From Bdellovibrionales bacterium (GTDB lineage: Bacteria; Bdellovibrionota; UBA1018; CAIMNF01), in assembly GCA_947502835.1 (NCBI GenBank), contig CANNBJ010000004.1, forward strand, positions 1-64,000: 64,000 bases of DNA. The letters run 5' to 3'. Positions 16,859-25,105 of the stretch are shown here, in pieces. The translations under genes and the position numbers were made by a program. Position 1 is the first letter of the stretch. Every line of letters begins with the position of its first letter. The notes below the pieces were generated by a model that was not told the origin of the DNA, made no database searches, and saw only the letters and a program-made list of their open reading frames with translations.

Positions 16859-17779
16859 TCAGGTGAAGAGCGCCAAATCCTCCCATCCATGAGGGATGGA
16901 GATGGATCGTGAAAGAGACCGAAGGAGTGCCCGCTTCCGGCATGCATCCTGGGCCTGGTGGATTTGTTTTTCTCGTAGATTGGTTTGTTCCCGCTCGATT
17001 GAAAAAAGGTCGCTCAATGACAAAGCAGGCACGTCTGCCGATTCAAAATGCGAAATCTCGTGAGCCTGTCCTCCGAGGTGAAGGATCACGGGCCTGCGGT
17101 TCGCGGGGATCGGCGTAACGTGCTTGCAAATGCTTTCGTCGAGTGCGGAGGCCGCGGGGGTTGCGATCAGGATCAAATGTGAAGCCCGGATGAGGTCAGG
17201 GAGTTCGCTCTCGTTTGAGGTGTAGGTGATGCCGTGGTAGCCCTTTTTTTCTAGGTCGGATTTCAGCTCAAGCAAGCGCTCTCCGGTGCGATTGAAAAGG
17301 GTGAGTTTTGAATCCGCAAAATAGGGCGCAACACTTTTTGAGATCTGTCCTGCGCCCAGGATCAGCACGTTCGAAGACGGGTTCGGGCTGAGGAGCCTTC
17401 GCGAAAGAGCACCATAAGTATTGCCGCCGATCCCTTGCAGATACTGGGCACGGATTTCTTTTGTGTCCTCAAAGAGACGTGAAAAAAGCTTTTCCTGGTC
17501 TGCTTCCGGATGTTGTTCTGTGAAGGTTTTGATTGCGGTTCTGAGTTGCCCGAAAACATCCGTTTCGCCCTTGATCTCGCTTTCGAGACCCGAAGCAAAA
17601 CGCAGAAGAAACTCGTAGGCCTCGACCCCGCGGAAGGACCTGCGGCAATTTGAAACGGGCAATTCCTCCCAGGCCAGCAAAAATGATCGCTGACAGGTCT
17701 TTACTTCAAGGAGCGGACGCGAGAGTCTCTCCCGAGGCAAAGATGAATTGGCTTCAAATTCATAAAGATACAGATCCAT
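16859..17779 (-). CDS. hemA: Glutamyl-tRNA reductase, short form
   Basis: 306 residues, about 110 shorter than usual. The catalytic cysteine is C29 in KTCQRS (usually near residue 50 in STCNR), so the N-terminus is trimmed. The GLESEIKGE motif (64-72) and the NADPH-fold motif LILGAG (139-144) are present. The chain stops soon after the spinal helix, so most of the C-terminal dimerisation domain is missing. Neighbouring hem genes make the call firm. It is the first gene of the operon; a possible -10, TATTCT, lies 11 nt before the ATG and no Shine-Dalgarno sequence is seen. Confidence 0.88.
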   Translation of the reverse strand: MDLYLYEFEANSSLPRERLSRPLLEVKTCQRSFLLAWEELPVSNCRRSFRGVEAYEFLLRFASGLESEIKGETDVFGQLRTAIKTFTEQHPEADQEKLFSRLFEDTKEIRAQYLQGIGGNTYGALSRRLLSPNPSSNVLILGAGQISKSVAPYFADSKLTLFNRTGERLLELKSDLEKKGYHGITYTSNESELPDLIRASHLILIATPAASALDESICKHVTPIPANRRPVILHLGGQAHEISHFESADVPALSLSDLFSIEREQTNLREKQIHQAQDACRKRALLRSLSRSISIPHGWEDLALFT

Positions 17780-17927
17780 GGTCTGGATTCAGAATAGTCG
17801 AATCAGGGCCGGGATTTGTCATGAGAATGTCAAAGGGAGTGTGGCGGGAGAAGATTTCATGAAGATGGTTTCAATGAAGAACGTTGTCTCCCCGAAGAAG
17901 CCGCCAAGGTCGAAAGGGTTCTGATTC

Positions 17928-18641
17928 ATGTTGAGACAATTTCAAATCATCTCGGATGGAGCTTGCTCAAAGAATCCCGGCCCGGGTGGGTGGGGTTTGA
18001 TCGTGGCCACGCCCGATGGAAAAGTACAGGAGTTCGGTGGAGCGGAGGAAGATACCACGAACAACCGAATGGAGTTGTTCGGGTTCTATCGAGGCCTTCA
18101 AGAAGTCTATCGGTTTCTGAAGACTCACCCCGACGCCTCAGTCACTTCCATTCGGGTGCGGGTGGTTTCGGATTCAAAATATGTTCTCGAGGGAGCGGAA
18201 CATTCCCTCCCGAAATGGGTGGATCGAAACTGGAAAACAGTCGCAGGAGAGCCCGTCAAGAATCAGGATCTTTGGGAAATAATCCTGAAGGGCCAGGAGA
18301 TGCTGAAGGGCCTCGGAGTGGAATTCGAGTATGTGCTCGTCAAGGGGCATTCGGGAAGCGAGGCCAACGAACGCGTGGACCAGATTGCCGTCAGGTTTTC
18401 ACGGGGTGAGGCGGCAAAACTTTTTCAGGGGGATCTTCAGTCTTATTCGATCTCTCTTGATGTGGGCGCTCGATTTGAGCCGGTTTACCTGAGCTTTGTG
18501 AGCGGAAAACTAGGGCGTCACTCCACTTGGGACGCATGCAAAAAAGCGACCGAAGGAAAGCCCGGAGCGAAGTATAAAAAGGTGAAGAACCGGCTCGAGG
18601 AAGAGGAGACACTGAAATCCTGGGGAGCGTCACCGGCCTGA
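17928..18641 (+). CDS. rnhA: Ribonuclease HI with C-terminal viroplasmin-like domain
   Basis: 237 residues. Residues 4-160 are RNase HI, which cuts RNA in RNA-DNA hybrids: catalytic D10, E49, D82 and D151 are visible, with the NNRMEL and VKGHSG motifs. Residues about 186-233 (YLSFVSGKLGRHSTWDACKKA and the following AKYKKVKN) resemble the caulimovirus viroplasmin / RNase H1 hybrid-binding domain. In eukaryotic RNase H1 and many bacterial proteins that domain is N-terminal; here it is at the other end. The gene stands alone and diverges from the heme operon. Confidence 0.88.
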   Translation: MLRQFQIISDGACSKNPGPGGWGLIVATPDGKVQEFGGAEEDTTNNRMELFGFYRGLQEVYRFLKTHPDASVTSIRVRVVSDSKYVLEGAEHSLPKWVDRNWKTVAGEPVKNQDLWEIILKGQEMLKGLGVEFEYVLVKGHSGSEANERVDQIAVRFSRGEAAKLFQGDLQSYSISLDVGARFEPVYLSFVSGKLGRHSTWDACKKATEGKPGAKYKKVKNRLEEEETLKSWGASPA

Positions 18642-18672
18642 CGAGGTGGCCCGATTGCAGGGGATTTGGTTC

Positions 18673-18701
18673 TTCCGGATCGGAGGCCTTTTCAGTAAGA
18701 T
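18673..18701 (+). promoter_or_regulatory. Predicted promoter of the aldehyde dehydrogenase (leaderless)
   Basis: The -10 box TAAGAT (18696-18701) ends 6 nt before the ATG at 18708. A weak -35, TTCCGG, is 17 nt upstream. Confidence 0.4.
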
Positions 18702-18707
18702 TTGAAT

Positions 18708-20252
18708 ATGGATCTCATCATCAGTCGCAACCCGCGCAACGGTTCTGTTCTCCGTGAAATTCCGAAAACTCCCCCGGCGGATCTGGCAAGGATTTTTGAG
18801 CGTGCCGCATCCGCCCAGCAACTCTGGGCAAAGGTGTCGGTCAAGAAGCGGGCACAAAAACTCTTGCACCTGCGTGATGTTCTTTGCCGCAGGGTCGATG
18901 AGCTTGCCGAAGTGATCCATCAGGAAAATGGAAAGCCCGTGATCGAGGCCCATATCTGTGAGCTGCTCCCCTCCATCGAGCTGCTCGGCTTCTTCGCGTC
19001 GCTTGCGCCGAAGGCGCTCCGGGACAAAGGCATCACGATCCGCAATCCCTTCATGCGATACCGCAAGAGTTATCTGTCCTACTGGCCTCTTGGAACGGTT
19101 GCAGTGATTTCGCCTTGGAATTATCCGTTCTTTCTGGCGTTTGGCGATATTGCGGTCGCTGTTCTCACCGGCAATTCCGTGGTTTTCAAACCCAGTGAAT
19201 ACACTGCCCTTGTCGGGCAGAAGATCCAGGAACTTTTTGATGAGGCAGGATTTCCCCGGGATCTGGTCCAGACGGTCTATGGCGAGGGAGAGGTGGGAGC
19301 GGCAATCATCGACCAGAAGCCCGCCAAGGTTTTCTTCACGGGGAGTGTTCGAACCGGCAAGGCAATCATGAAGCAAGCTTCGCAGAATCTGACTCCGGTT
19401 ACCCTTGAGCTTGGAGGGAAGGATGCGATGATTGTCCTTCCGGACGCCGATCTCGATTACGCCACATCCGCCGCACTTTGGGGCGGATACACGAATTCAG
19501 GCCAGGTTTGCGCTTCCGTGGAGCGGCTGATCGTACACGAGTCGATCGCAAAACCCTTTTCAGAGCAGTTGAAAGCCAAGATCGCCCTCTTGACTCCGGA
19601 TGTGGAACTTGGAGTGGTGACCATGGACAAGCAAAAGCAGGTCTATGAAGATCACCTGAGGGAAGCGCGCGATTCCGGTGCCGAATTCATTTGTGGGGGA
19701 ATCCTGAGCGGGGATCGGACCCGCATGCTTCCGACCCTGGTGAGTGGCGCGAATATTGAGAGTCTCAAAATCTACAATGAAGAGACCTTCGGACCTGTAA
19801 TCGCGATGACCACTTTTAAAACCGTGGCGGAGGCAATCGAGAAAGCCAACCGCAGTGCGTATGGACTTCTTGCCAGTGTGATCACAAAAAATGTGGGCCT
19901 GGGTGAAGAGATTGCCCGTGAACTGCACGTGGGCAGCGTCATGATCAATGAAGTGCTTTTCTCGGCCGGACTCCCCGAGACGCCCTGGGGAGGCATCAAG
20001 GACAGCGGAATCGGTCGGAAGCATTCCGAGATTGGAATTTATGAATTCGTACATACACGCCATGTGAATCGCCCGAGATTTTCATTCATCCGGTTCAAAT
20101 CCTGGTGGTGGTTTCCTTACAGCGAGCTTCAGCGCGATTTCTTCCGCGCCTGGATCAAGCTGTACGAGGGAAGCATGATCGAACGACTCTCAAATGTTCC
20201 GCAGTTCCTTTGGGCCTTGGCTCAATTTTTGAAGAAGGATCGCAGGATCTAG
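18708..20252 (+). CDS. Aldehyde dehydrogenase with long C-terminal tail
   Basis: 514 residues. NAD(P)-dependent aldehyde dehydrogenase fold with catalytic C268 (SGQVCAS) and E234 (LELGG), plus the PWNYPF motif near residue 136. After the usual end (about residue 455) there is an aromatic, basic tail (WWWFPYSELQ, WIKLYE, FLKK) of about 50 residues, as in membrane-bound fatty aldehyde dehydrogenases; a fatty or aromatic aldehyde is therefore a likely substrate, by inference. The ATG is preferred over TTG 6 bp earlier. A ferredoxin-like gene starts on the next base after the stop codon. Confidence 0.9.
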   Translation: MDLIISRNPRNGSVLREIPKTPPADLARIFERAASAQQLWAKVSVKKRAQKLLHLRDVLCRRVDELAEVIHQENGKPVIEAHICELLPSIELLGFFASLAPKALRDKGITIRNPFMRYRKSYLSYWPLGTVAVISPWNYPFFLAFGDIAVAVLTGNSVVFKPSEYTALVGQKIQELFDEAGFPRDLVQTVYGEGEVGAAIIDQKPAKVFFTGSVRTGKAIMKQASQNLTPVTLELGGKDAMIVLPDADLDYATSAALWGGYTNSGQVCASVERLIVHESIAKPFSEQLKAKIALLTPDVELGVVTMDKQKQVYEDHLREARDSGAEFICGGILSGDRTRMLPTLVSGANIESLKIYNEETFGPVIAMTTFKTVAEAIEKANRSAYGLLASVITKNVGLGEEIARELHVGSVMINEVLFSAGLPETPWGGIKDSGIGRKHSEIGIYEFVHTRHVNRPRFSFIRFKSWWWFPYSELQRDFFRAWIKLYEGSMIERLSNVPQFLWALAQFLKKDRRI

Positions 20253-20558
20253 ATGAGTGTTGTTTTTTGCCGGGGACAGGAGGAGTTAGATTCCGGAATC
20301 TGCATGAAGGGGCTGAATCTTCTGGGGCACGCTCAAATGATCGAGCTTTCCATTGGCAGTGAGTGCGGGGGGCATGGCAAATGCGGGAGGGATCGAATCG
20401 TGATCTCCCCGGAAGACCGGCACAAGGTGAGCCCTCCCACTGCAATCGAGAGTGCCCAGTTGAGTGCGGCCCAGCTTGGAGCCGGAATGCGGCTTGGATG
20501 CCAGTGTTTTCCGGAATCCGATGGCCTTAGCTTGCGGGTTTTTCTTCCGGTCCGGTGA
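20253..20558 (+). CDS. 2Fe-2S ferredoxin-like protein with one changed ligand
   Basis: 101 residues. The middle holds C38-GGHGK-C44-GRD-RI, which is the C-x5-C-x2-C signature of adrenodoxin/vertebrate-type or activator ferredoxins, but the third cysteine is D47. The last ligand is in RLGC83, followed by C85. The C-terminal SLRVFLP also fits this fold. An Asp ligand, or use of C85, is possible, or the cluster may be lost. The gene abuts the aldehyde dehydrogenase, so it may take its electrons. Its last 32 bp overlap the convergent protease gene. Confidence 0.68.
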   Translation: MSVVFCRGQEELDSGICMKGLNLLGHAQMIELSIGSECGGHGKCGRDRIVISPEDRHKVSPPTAIESAQLSAAQLGAGMRLGCQCFPESDGLSLRVFLPVR

Positions 20559-21804
20559 GGGTTCGCCACTCCTCGGGAGTGACCTCCCCGCTTGCGCTGT
20601 TGCTCATCAAATCAGAGTCATTCGTCTCGTAGATGTAGAGACACCGGTCGGGATCCCACACCGTGTAATAGTGGTCATCAAAACCAAGCACATGTCCAAA
20701 CTCATGGGCAATGGAGCGGGTTCTGGTGCCGGGAAACAGGTGCATGGTTTTGTTGCCGGGCATGACATAGGGACGCTCCCCCGGTGAATCCGCGTGAAAA
20801 AATACCTCAAACAGGTCAAAGGGGTTCTGTGTTCTTTGCCAACCGAGTTCAATGCGAACCCCGTCCTTTGCCCAGATCGATTCAATGATGGATTTCATGA
20901 TTCCTTGTTCCGATTCGCCGAGTGCGCCCGGATCCATGGCAAGCCTCAGAACTGTTTGATTTCCTGAGGTTTCCACCTGGAGCCTTTTGTTCTCGCGAAA
21001 CCCGTGGTCGCCGAGGTCGGCTTCGAGACGCTTTTTGAATCGACCAATAAAATCGCGCCTCGATTCAATCTCATTTTGACCAAAAGACCGAATTGCTTGA
21101 TCGAAAAATCTGTACATCGGGATCGATTTGACTGCGAGAGCCGTATCTCCCCCGAATCGAGGTTCGGTGCAATTCGAATTCTTGATGCACTCCTCTACTG
21201 CCTCTTTGATGTGGGGAATATGCACGACGTTTTCATGGTCGATGCCGCGATTTGTGCCGTTGAGGACACGGATTTGGTCTTCCAACAGAAGCGATCGAAT
21301 GGATTGGTTGAGTTGGGTCCAAAATTGCGGGGGGGGCTGATCCACATTGGTTTTGTAGAAATCATGGACCGATTGCCACCCACGGAGCTCCGTATTCCAA
21401 CCCGTGGATCCCGGCTCGATTTTGGGGAGGTCCAGGAGATGGGATCCCTGGAAGGGGATCGTTTTGATTTCCATTGGGTTTCCCGGGCTTTGGCTTGCAG
21501 AGTTTGAGTTGTTCTGCCTCGATTCCTCCTCCAATTTGGCCGAATTTTCGTCCAATGCGATCACCAGTTTTCGTTTGATTGAATCCTGGGCCTGGTCGCA
21601 AGGATCCGCGGTCTTGTCATTTTGAATCTTGTCGAGTTTTTCGAGAAGCGGCCCCGGCGTGAGATCAACCACGCGGTCCGGGGTCACCTGCCCCGGTCTT
21701 GCATCCGAAGGGGAGCTTGCGTTCCGCAGGCTTTCGCTGCGACTGCACGCCGAGAGTGTCACGAACAAAAGCAGTAAATGGGCGAAATTGAGACCGGATT
21801 TCAT
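20527..21804 (-). CDS. Zinc metalloprotease-like lipoprotein
   Basis: 425 residues. A lipoprotein signal ends at LSAC (C20), so it should be membrane-anchored outside the cytoplasm. The zinc site is HEFGHVLGFDD: H367, E368 and H371, with D376 or D377 as third ligand, and a Met in DLMSNS (M400) could be the Met-turn of metzincins. The large N-terminal part (20-300) has no motif I know. It contains a run of eight G's on the plus strand (21329-21336), a possible slippage site. The substrate is unknown. Confidence 0.8.
   Translation of the reverse strand: MKSGLNFAHLLLLFVTLSACSRSESLRNASSPSDARPGQVTPDRVVDLTPGPLLEKLDKIQNDKTADPCDQAQDSIKRKLVIALDENSAKLEEESRQNNSNSASQSPGNPMEIKTIPFQGSHLLDLPKIEPGSTGWNTELRGWQSVHDFYKTNVDQPPPQFWTQLNQSIRSLLLEDQIRVLNGTNRGIDHENVVHIPHIKEAVEECIKNSNCTEPRFGGDTALAVKSIPMYRFFDQAIRSFGQNEIESRRDFIGRFKKRLEADLGDHGFRENKRLQVETSGNQTVLRLAMDPGALGESEQGIMKSIIESIWAKDGVRIELGWQRTQNPFDLFEVFFHADSPGERPYVMPGNKTMHLFPGTRTRSIAHEFGHVLGFDDHYYTVWDPDRCLYIYETNDSDLMSNSASGEVTPEEWRTLTGPEEKPAS
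21329..21336. repeat. G8 homopolymer inside the protease gene
   Basis: Eight G's (C8 in the coding strand) within the reading frame of the lipoprotein protease; a one-base slip would truncate it. Confidence 0.9.
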
Positions 21805-21883
21805 CGTATCTGCTCAAGCAAGGGATATGCCGGATTTTTCATGTGTTTTGAAGGGTTGTGGACCGGGCTGCTTGTAAATGAAA

Positions 21884-21913
21884 TGGACAGCTGTTGAAGG
21901 TTTGCGCTAGATT
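21884..21913 (+). promoter_or_regulatory. Promoter of rnpB
   Basis: -35 TGGACA (21884-21889), 18-nt spacer, -10 TAGATT (21908-21913, within GCTAGATT). The RNA's own 5' pairing places its first base at about 21919-21920, 6-7 nt after the -10, which makes this a useful calibration of promoter spacing here. Confidence 0.7.
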
Positions 21914-21918
21914 CCGTG

Positions 21919-22309
21919 CACCACATCAGACGGGCAATCGCTGGTTTACGCAAGTAAGCGGGAGGAAAGTCCGGGCTCCCCAAAGCGCGGTACCGGCTAA
22001 CGGCCGGGGGGGCGGGTGTAATGCCCGTTCCACGGAAAGTGCCACAGAGAACATACCGCCTGCATTCGCAAGAATGCGGGTAAGGGTGAAAAGGCGAGGT
22101 AAGAGCTCACCGCTCTTTCAGCAATGAGAGAGGCACGGAAAACCCTACCGGGAGCAAGACCAAATAGGAAGGAAGAGTGGCTTTGCTCGTTTGACCTTCG
22201 GGTATAGGTTGCTGATGAATGATCCGGGCAACCGGACGTCTAGAGGAATGATTGCCTCCGGCTCTGCAAGGAGACGAAGACAGAACCCGGCTTACAGTCT
22301 GATGTGGTA
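21919..22309 (+). ncRNA. rnpB: RNase P RNA, bacterial type A
   Basis: About 391 nt. The ends pair: ACCACATCAGAC (21920-21931) with GTCTGATGTGGT (22297-22308) forms helix P1. Conserved blocks are present: GAGGAAAGTCCGGGCTCC near 21961, CCACGGAAAGTGCCACAGAGA near 22032, the GAGAGGCACGG region, and the closing ACCCGGCTTACAG. It is the catalytic RNA that trims the 5' ends of tRNAs. Its 3' end lies 2 nt from the stop codon of the convergent HD-GYP-like gene. Confidence 0.97.
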
Positions 22310-22311
22310 TT

Positions 22312-23685
22312 TTAATTGCTTGCCTGGGCTTTGGCCGCGGCTTCCGCCTTGTCTTTCAGGATGGTTCCCAGCACTGCTTTGAACGCGGCCACCATGTTCT
22401 CGGAGTGATGCTGGAAAACCTCCCGCTGGAGTCGCTGGATCACAAGCGCATCGTTTTTTTCGGATTGGGAGATCTCGTAATAGGAGTTGATGAGGCTCAG
22501 GATCTCTGCCATCGGATGCAGTTGAGTGCCTCCGATCCGGTTCGGGAAGCCCGTCTTGTCCTTTCGTTCATGATGCTGCCGGATCACCTGGAGGGTGACC
22601 TGCGGGATGTCGGTGTGGGTTGCCACGAGGTCCGCGCTCAAGGTCGGATGCTGAAGATAGAAGCTCATTTCCTCTTTTTTCAGGGTTTCGAGCGAGCGAT
22701 CCGTAAGGTCCCCGAACGGGGTTTTGTACAACGAAATGTCCTGGAGAACACTCGCAAGGCCCAGGATTTCAAGGGTCGCGTTTTTCTCAAACCGGAGATG
22801 TTTTGCGACAAGCAGGGAGTAGGAAGCGCAGAACACCGAACGGTCCGTTTGCTTAGCCCTCTCGATCATGTTGTGGATGGCGCCTTCGTCGGAGTCGATG
22901 GACGAAATCAGCTTGAAGAGATCGCCGAGCATGCCCTTTGTGTATTCGATCAATTCATCATTGATCCCCGCACTTCGCATTTCGGTAAGCACCGCTTTCG
23001 TTTTTGAGAGTGATTCTGCGGTCTTCCACGGGCTGGAAATCGAAGACTCAAGGTAGTTGTCCTTCAGGCTCCTCACATCCTCCTTGTTCTTCTGGATGTC
23101 CTCCGTCTTGATGTACAGGAATTCATGATTCTCCGCGGCTTTTGCAAGATAGATCGGATCGATCTTCGACTTCTGGTGGGCGAAGAGGGTGGGATTCTTC
23201 TTCGGATCCATCAGGAACACGTCATGGGCGAACTCGGTGCCCGTGAAGAAGTCCGAAATCGGAACCGATACAAACCCGGCCTTCCGGTCCGGCACACTTT
23301 CATTTCTGCGCGGGGTTTCGGGTTGTTTGAGGTGCACCTTGAGTGAGCTGATGAGGGTGGAGTAGGGTTCGCTCCCAGAGAAAACTCCCCTGACATGGGC
23401 GCTTTTCATGAGTTTTTGAACTGCATCGGTATTGTTCATCATCTGGGGCTCGAATACGAATACCGGAAGTGCCGGGCGGTGGGTCAGGATGATCTCAAGG
23501 AATTGGAAAGCCGAGAAGTTCGCGTCGCTCGGATTCAGGAACACGCCTGAAAGTCGCATCTCTGGGTCCATCACCCATTTCAAGGCCTGGATCATGGAGG
23601 GGGTGACCAGGGCTTCCTGCCCGGATTCCCGGGAGAGGCGTTCAAGGATATCCCTGTCGGAGTGGATGATCAGCGGCCGGCTCAT
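22312..23685 (-). CDS. Pseudo-receiver plus degenerate HD-GYP protein (copy 2)
   Basis: 457 residues. Residues 1-120 look like a response-regulator receiver in which the acceptor Asp is replaced (VFLNPSD). The C-terminal part has the HD-GYP layout: HHER, TGFP (GYP changed to GFP), and the following helix, but the central HD reads QD (VLQDIS), and the later VADxyD Asp is lost (LINSYYE). HD-GYP enzymes break down cyclic di-GMP with metals; with these ligands missing, this one is probably a non-catalytic regulator or has changed activity. It overlaps its paralogue by 4 bp. Confidence 0.82.
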   Translation of the reverse strand: MSRPLIIHSDRDILERLSRESGQEALVTPSMIQALKWVMDPEMRLSGVFLNPSDANFSAFQFLEIILTHRPALPVFVFEPQMMNNTDAVQKLMKSAHVRGVFSGSEPYSTLISSLKVHLKQPETPRRNESVPDRKAGFVSVPISDFFTGTEFAHDVFLMDPKKNPTLFAHQKSKIDPIYLAKAAENHEFLYIKTEDIQKNKEDVRSLKDNYLESSISSPWKTAESLSKTKAVLTEMRSAGINDELIEYTKGMLGDLFKLISSIDSDEGAIHNMIERAKQTDRSVFCASYSLLVAKHLRFEKNATLEILGLASVLQDISLYKTPFGDLTDRSLETLKKEEMSFYLQHPTLSADLVATHTDIPQVTLQVIRQHHERKDKTGFPNRIGGTQLHPMAEILSLINSYYEISQSEKNDALVIQRLQREVFQHHSENMVAAFKAVLGTILKDKAEAAAKAQASN

Positions 23686-25004
23686 GGCAGATCCAGAAGG
23701 TTCAGGAGGTTGAACAGTGAGTGACTCGCCTTTTCCGAGTAATGGGAGCAGATCTCATCCGCCCGGTCGGCAAATCCCTCTCCCGCATCGAGATAGGCAT
23801 TGATCAGGCTCAGAATTTCGGACATGGGGTGCAGCTGCATTCCTCCGACCGCGTTCGGATACCCGCTCCTGTCGCGCCGCTCGTGATGTTGGCGCACCAC
23901 CTGAAGAATCACCTCCGGCAAGGTGGTGCCCTTCGAGAGGATGTCCGCACTCAGCACAGGATGCTGATCGTAATAAGCGCGTGCTTCGGGAGCGAGGGTT
24001 TCGCGGGCTGCATCCGACAAATCCCCGTAGGGGCTCCGGAAGAGCGAAATGTCTTGGAAAAAGCTTGCAAGACCCAGGATTTCCACAATCGAGTTGTGTT
24101 CCATCCGCATGACTTTCGCCATCATGATGGCGAGGATCGTACAGTGAAGGGTCCGGTCGCACTCCTTTGCCATTTCGATGAGCTTGGAGAGTTTGGAGGT
24201 GGAGTTGATGTTCGAGATGAGGCCATGCAGATCGCTTAAAAGGAGATGGGTATGTTCCACGAACCCGTCGGAAGCCCCGCCTTTTTGGAATTCGCGGAGC
24301 AGATTTTTAGCCTGGAACAAAAGCTCGGCTGTTTTCCATGCAGCGGGAAAATTCCCGATCTCGTGAAATTCGCTTCGGGTTCTTCGGATGGATTCGCGGA
24401 TCTCGAGGATCGACGACTCACTCACGAAGAGCCAAGGGTTTCTCGCGAGCAGAGAGGCGAGGTAGGAGGCATCGATGTTGCTGTTGCGCGCTCCCAAGAG
24501 GCGCAAGTTCTTTGATTGATCCTCCACAAACACGTCATAGGGAAAAAAGTGGAGTCCCTCAAAGTCCTGGACTGGAATGGCAAGGTAGCCTTCGTGGGCC
24601 CGTTCCAGGCTCTTTCGCGGAGGAAGCGATTCCGGCCCGTCCGGATCGAATGCGAGACCAAGGGGGGCAAGGTATTCCCGAAAAGATTCGCGGCCTTTGA
24701 AGATTCCCTTTACGTTCGAGTTGGTCAGGAACGGGTGCGTGGATCGGATGTCGATTTCATTCTCGGAATCGATCAAGAACACCGGGGTCGCGGGGCGACT
24801 CATGAGTGTGATCTCGAGAAAGTGGAGTGCACTGTACTGGGGAGTGTTCGGATTCAGGTAAATGCCGGAGAGGGGAATTTCGGGGTCGGAAATCCATTGA
24901 AGAGCCTGAAGCATGGAGGGGGTGGTCAGGGCTTGGTTTCCCGCTTCCTCCCTGATCCTGGAGGTAAACTCGAGGTCGTGGTGAATGAAAAGAATTTGAC
25001 TCAT
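23682..25004 (-). CDS. Pseudo-receiver plus degenerate HD-GYP protein (copy 1)
   Basis: 440 residues, a tandem paralogue of the gene after it. It has the same plan: a receiver-like N-terminus with Asn in place of the acceptor Asp (IYLNPNT), a helical middle, and an HD-GYP-like end with HHER and SGYP kept but HD changed to QD (FFQDIS) and the last Asp changed (LINAYLD). Both copies share these losses, so they predate the duplication and have been kept. The ATG is chosen over a TTG 6 bp earlier because the promoter's -10, TATAAT, ends 8 nt before it; the transcript is probably leaderless. Confidence 0.82.
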   Translation of the reverse strand: MSQILFIHHDLEFTSRIREEAGNQALTTPSMLQALQWISDPEIPLSGIYLNPNTPQYSALHFLEITLMSRPATPVFLIDSENEIDIRSTHPFLTNSNVKGIFKGRESFREYLAPLGLAFDPDGPESLPPRKSLERAHEGYLAIPVQDFEGLHFFPYDVFVEDQSKNLRLLGARNSNIDASYLASLLARNPWLFVSESSILEIRESIRRTRSEFHEIGNFPAAWKTAELLFQAKNLLREFQKGGASDGFVEHTHLLLSDLHGLISNINSTSKLSKLIEMAKECDRTLHCTILAIMMAKVMRMEHNSIVEILGLASFFQDISLFRSPYGDLSDAARETLAPEARAYYDQHPVLSADILSKGTTLPEVILQVVRQHHERRDRSGYPNAVGGMQLHPMSEILSLINAYLDAGEGFADRADEICSHYSEKASHSLFNLLNLLDLP

Positions 25005-25012
25005 ACCCAATT

Positions 25013-25041
25013 ATTATATTTTCTTTACAATTTGCGCGCAA
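25013..25041 (-). promoter_or_regulatory. Promoter of the HD-GYP pair (leaderless)
   Basis: Minus strand: -35 TTGCGC (25036-25041), 17-nt spacer, perfect -10 TATAAT (25013-25018), 8 nt to the ATG at 25004. The predicted start site is within 1-2 nt of the start codon. Confidence 0.7.
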
Positions 25042-25105
25042 GACAAAATTTCTTCAATCATTTCCTTTGATTACCAACGCAGGGCGTGATAAAGAGTCGG
25101 GTTCT

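Noticed and set aside
22191-22382. 63-codon frame within and after rnpB
   Set aside because: It lies inside the RNase P RNA and the end of the convergent gene; coding is unlikely.
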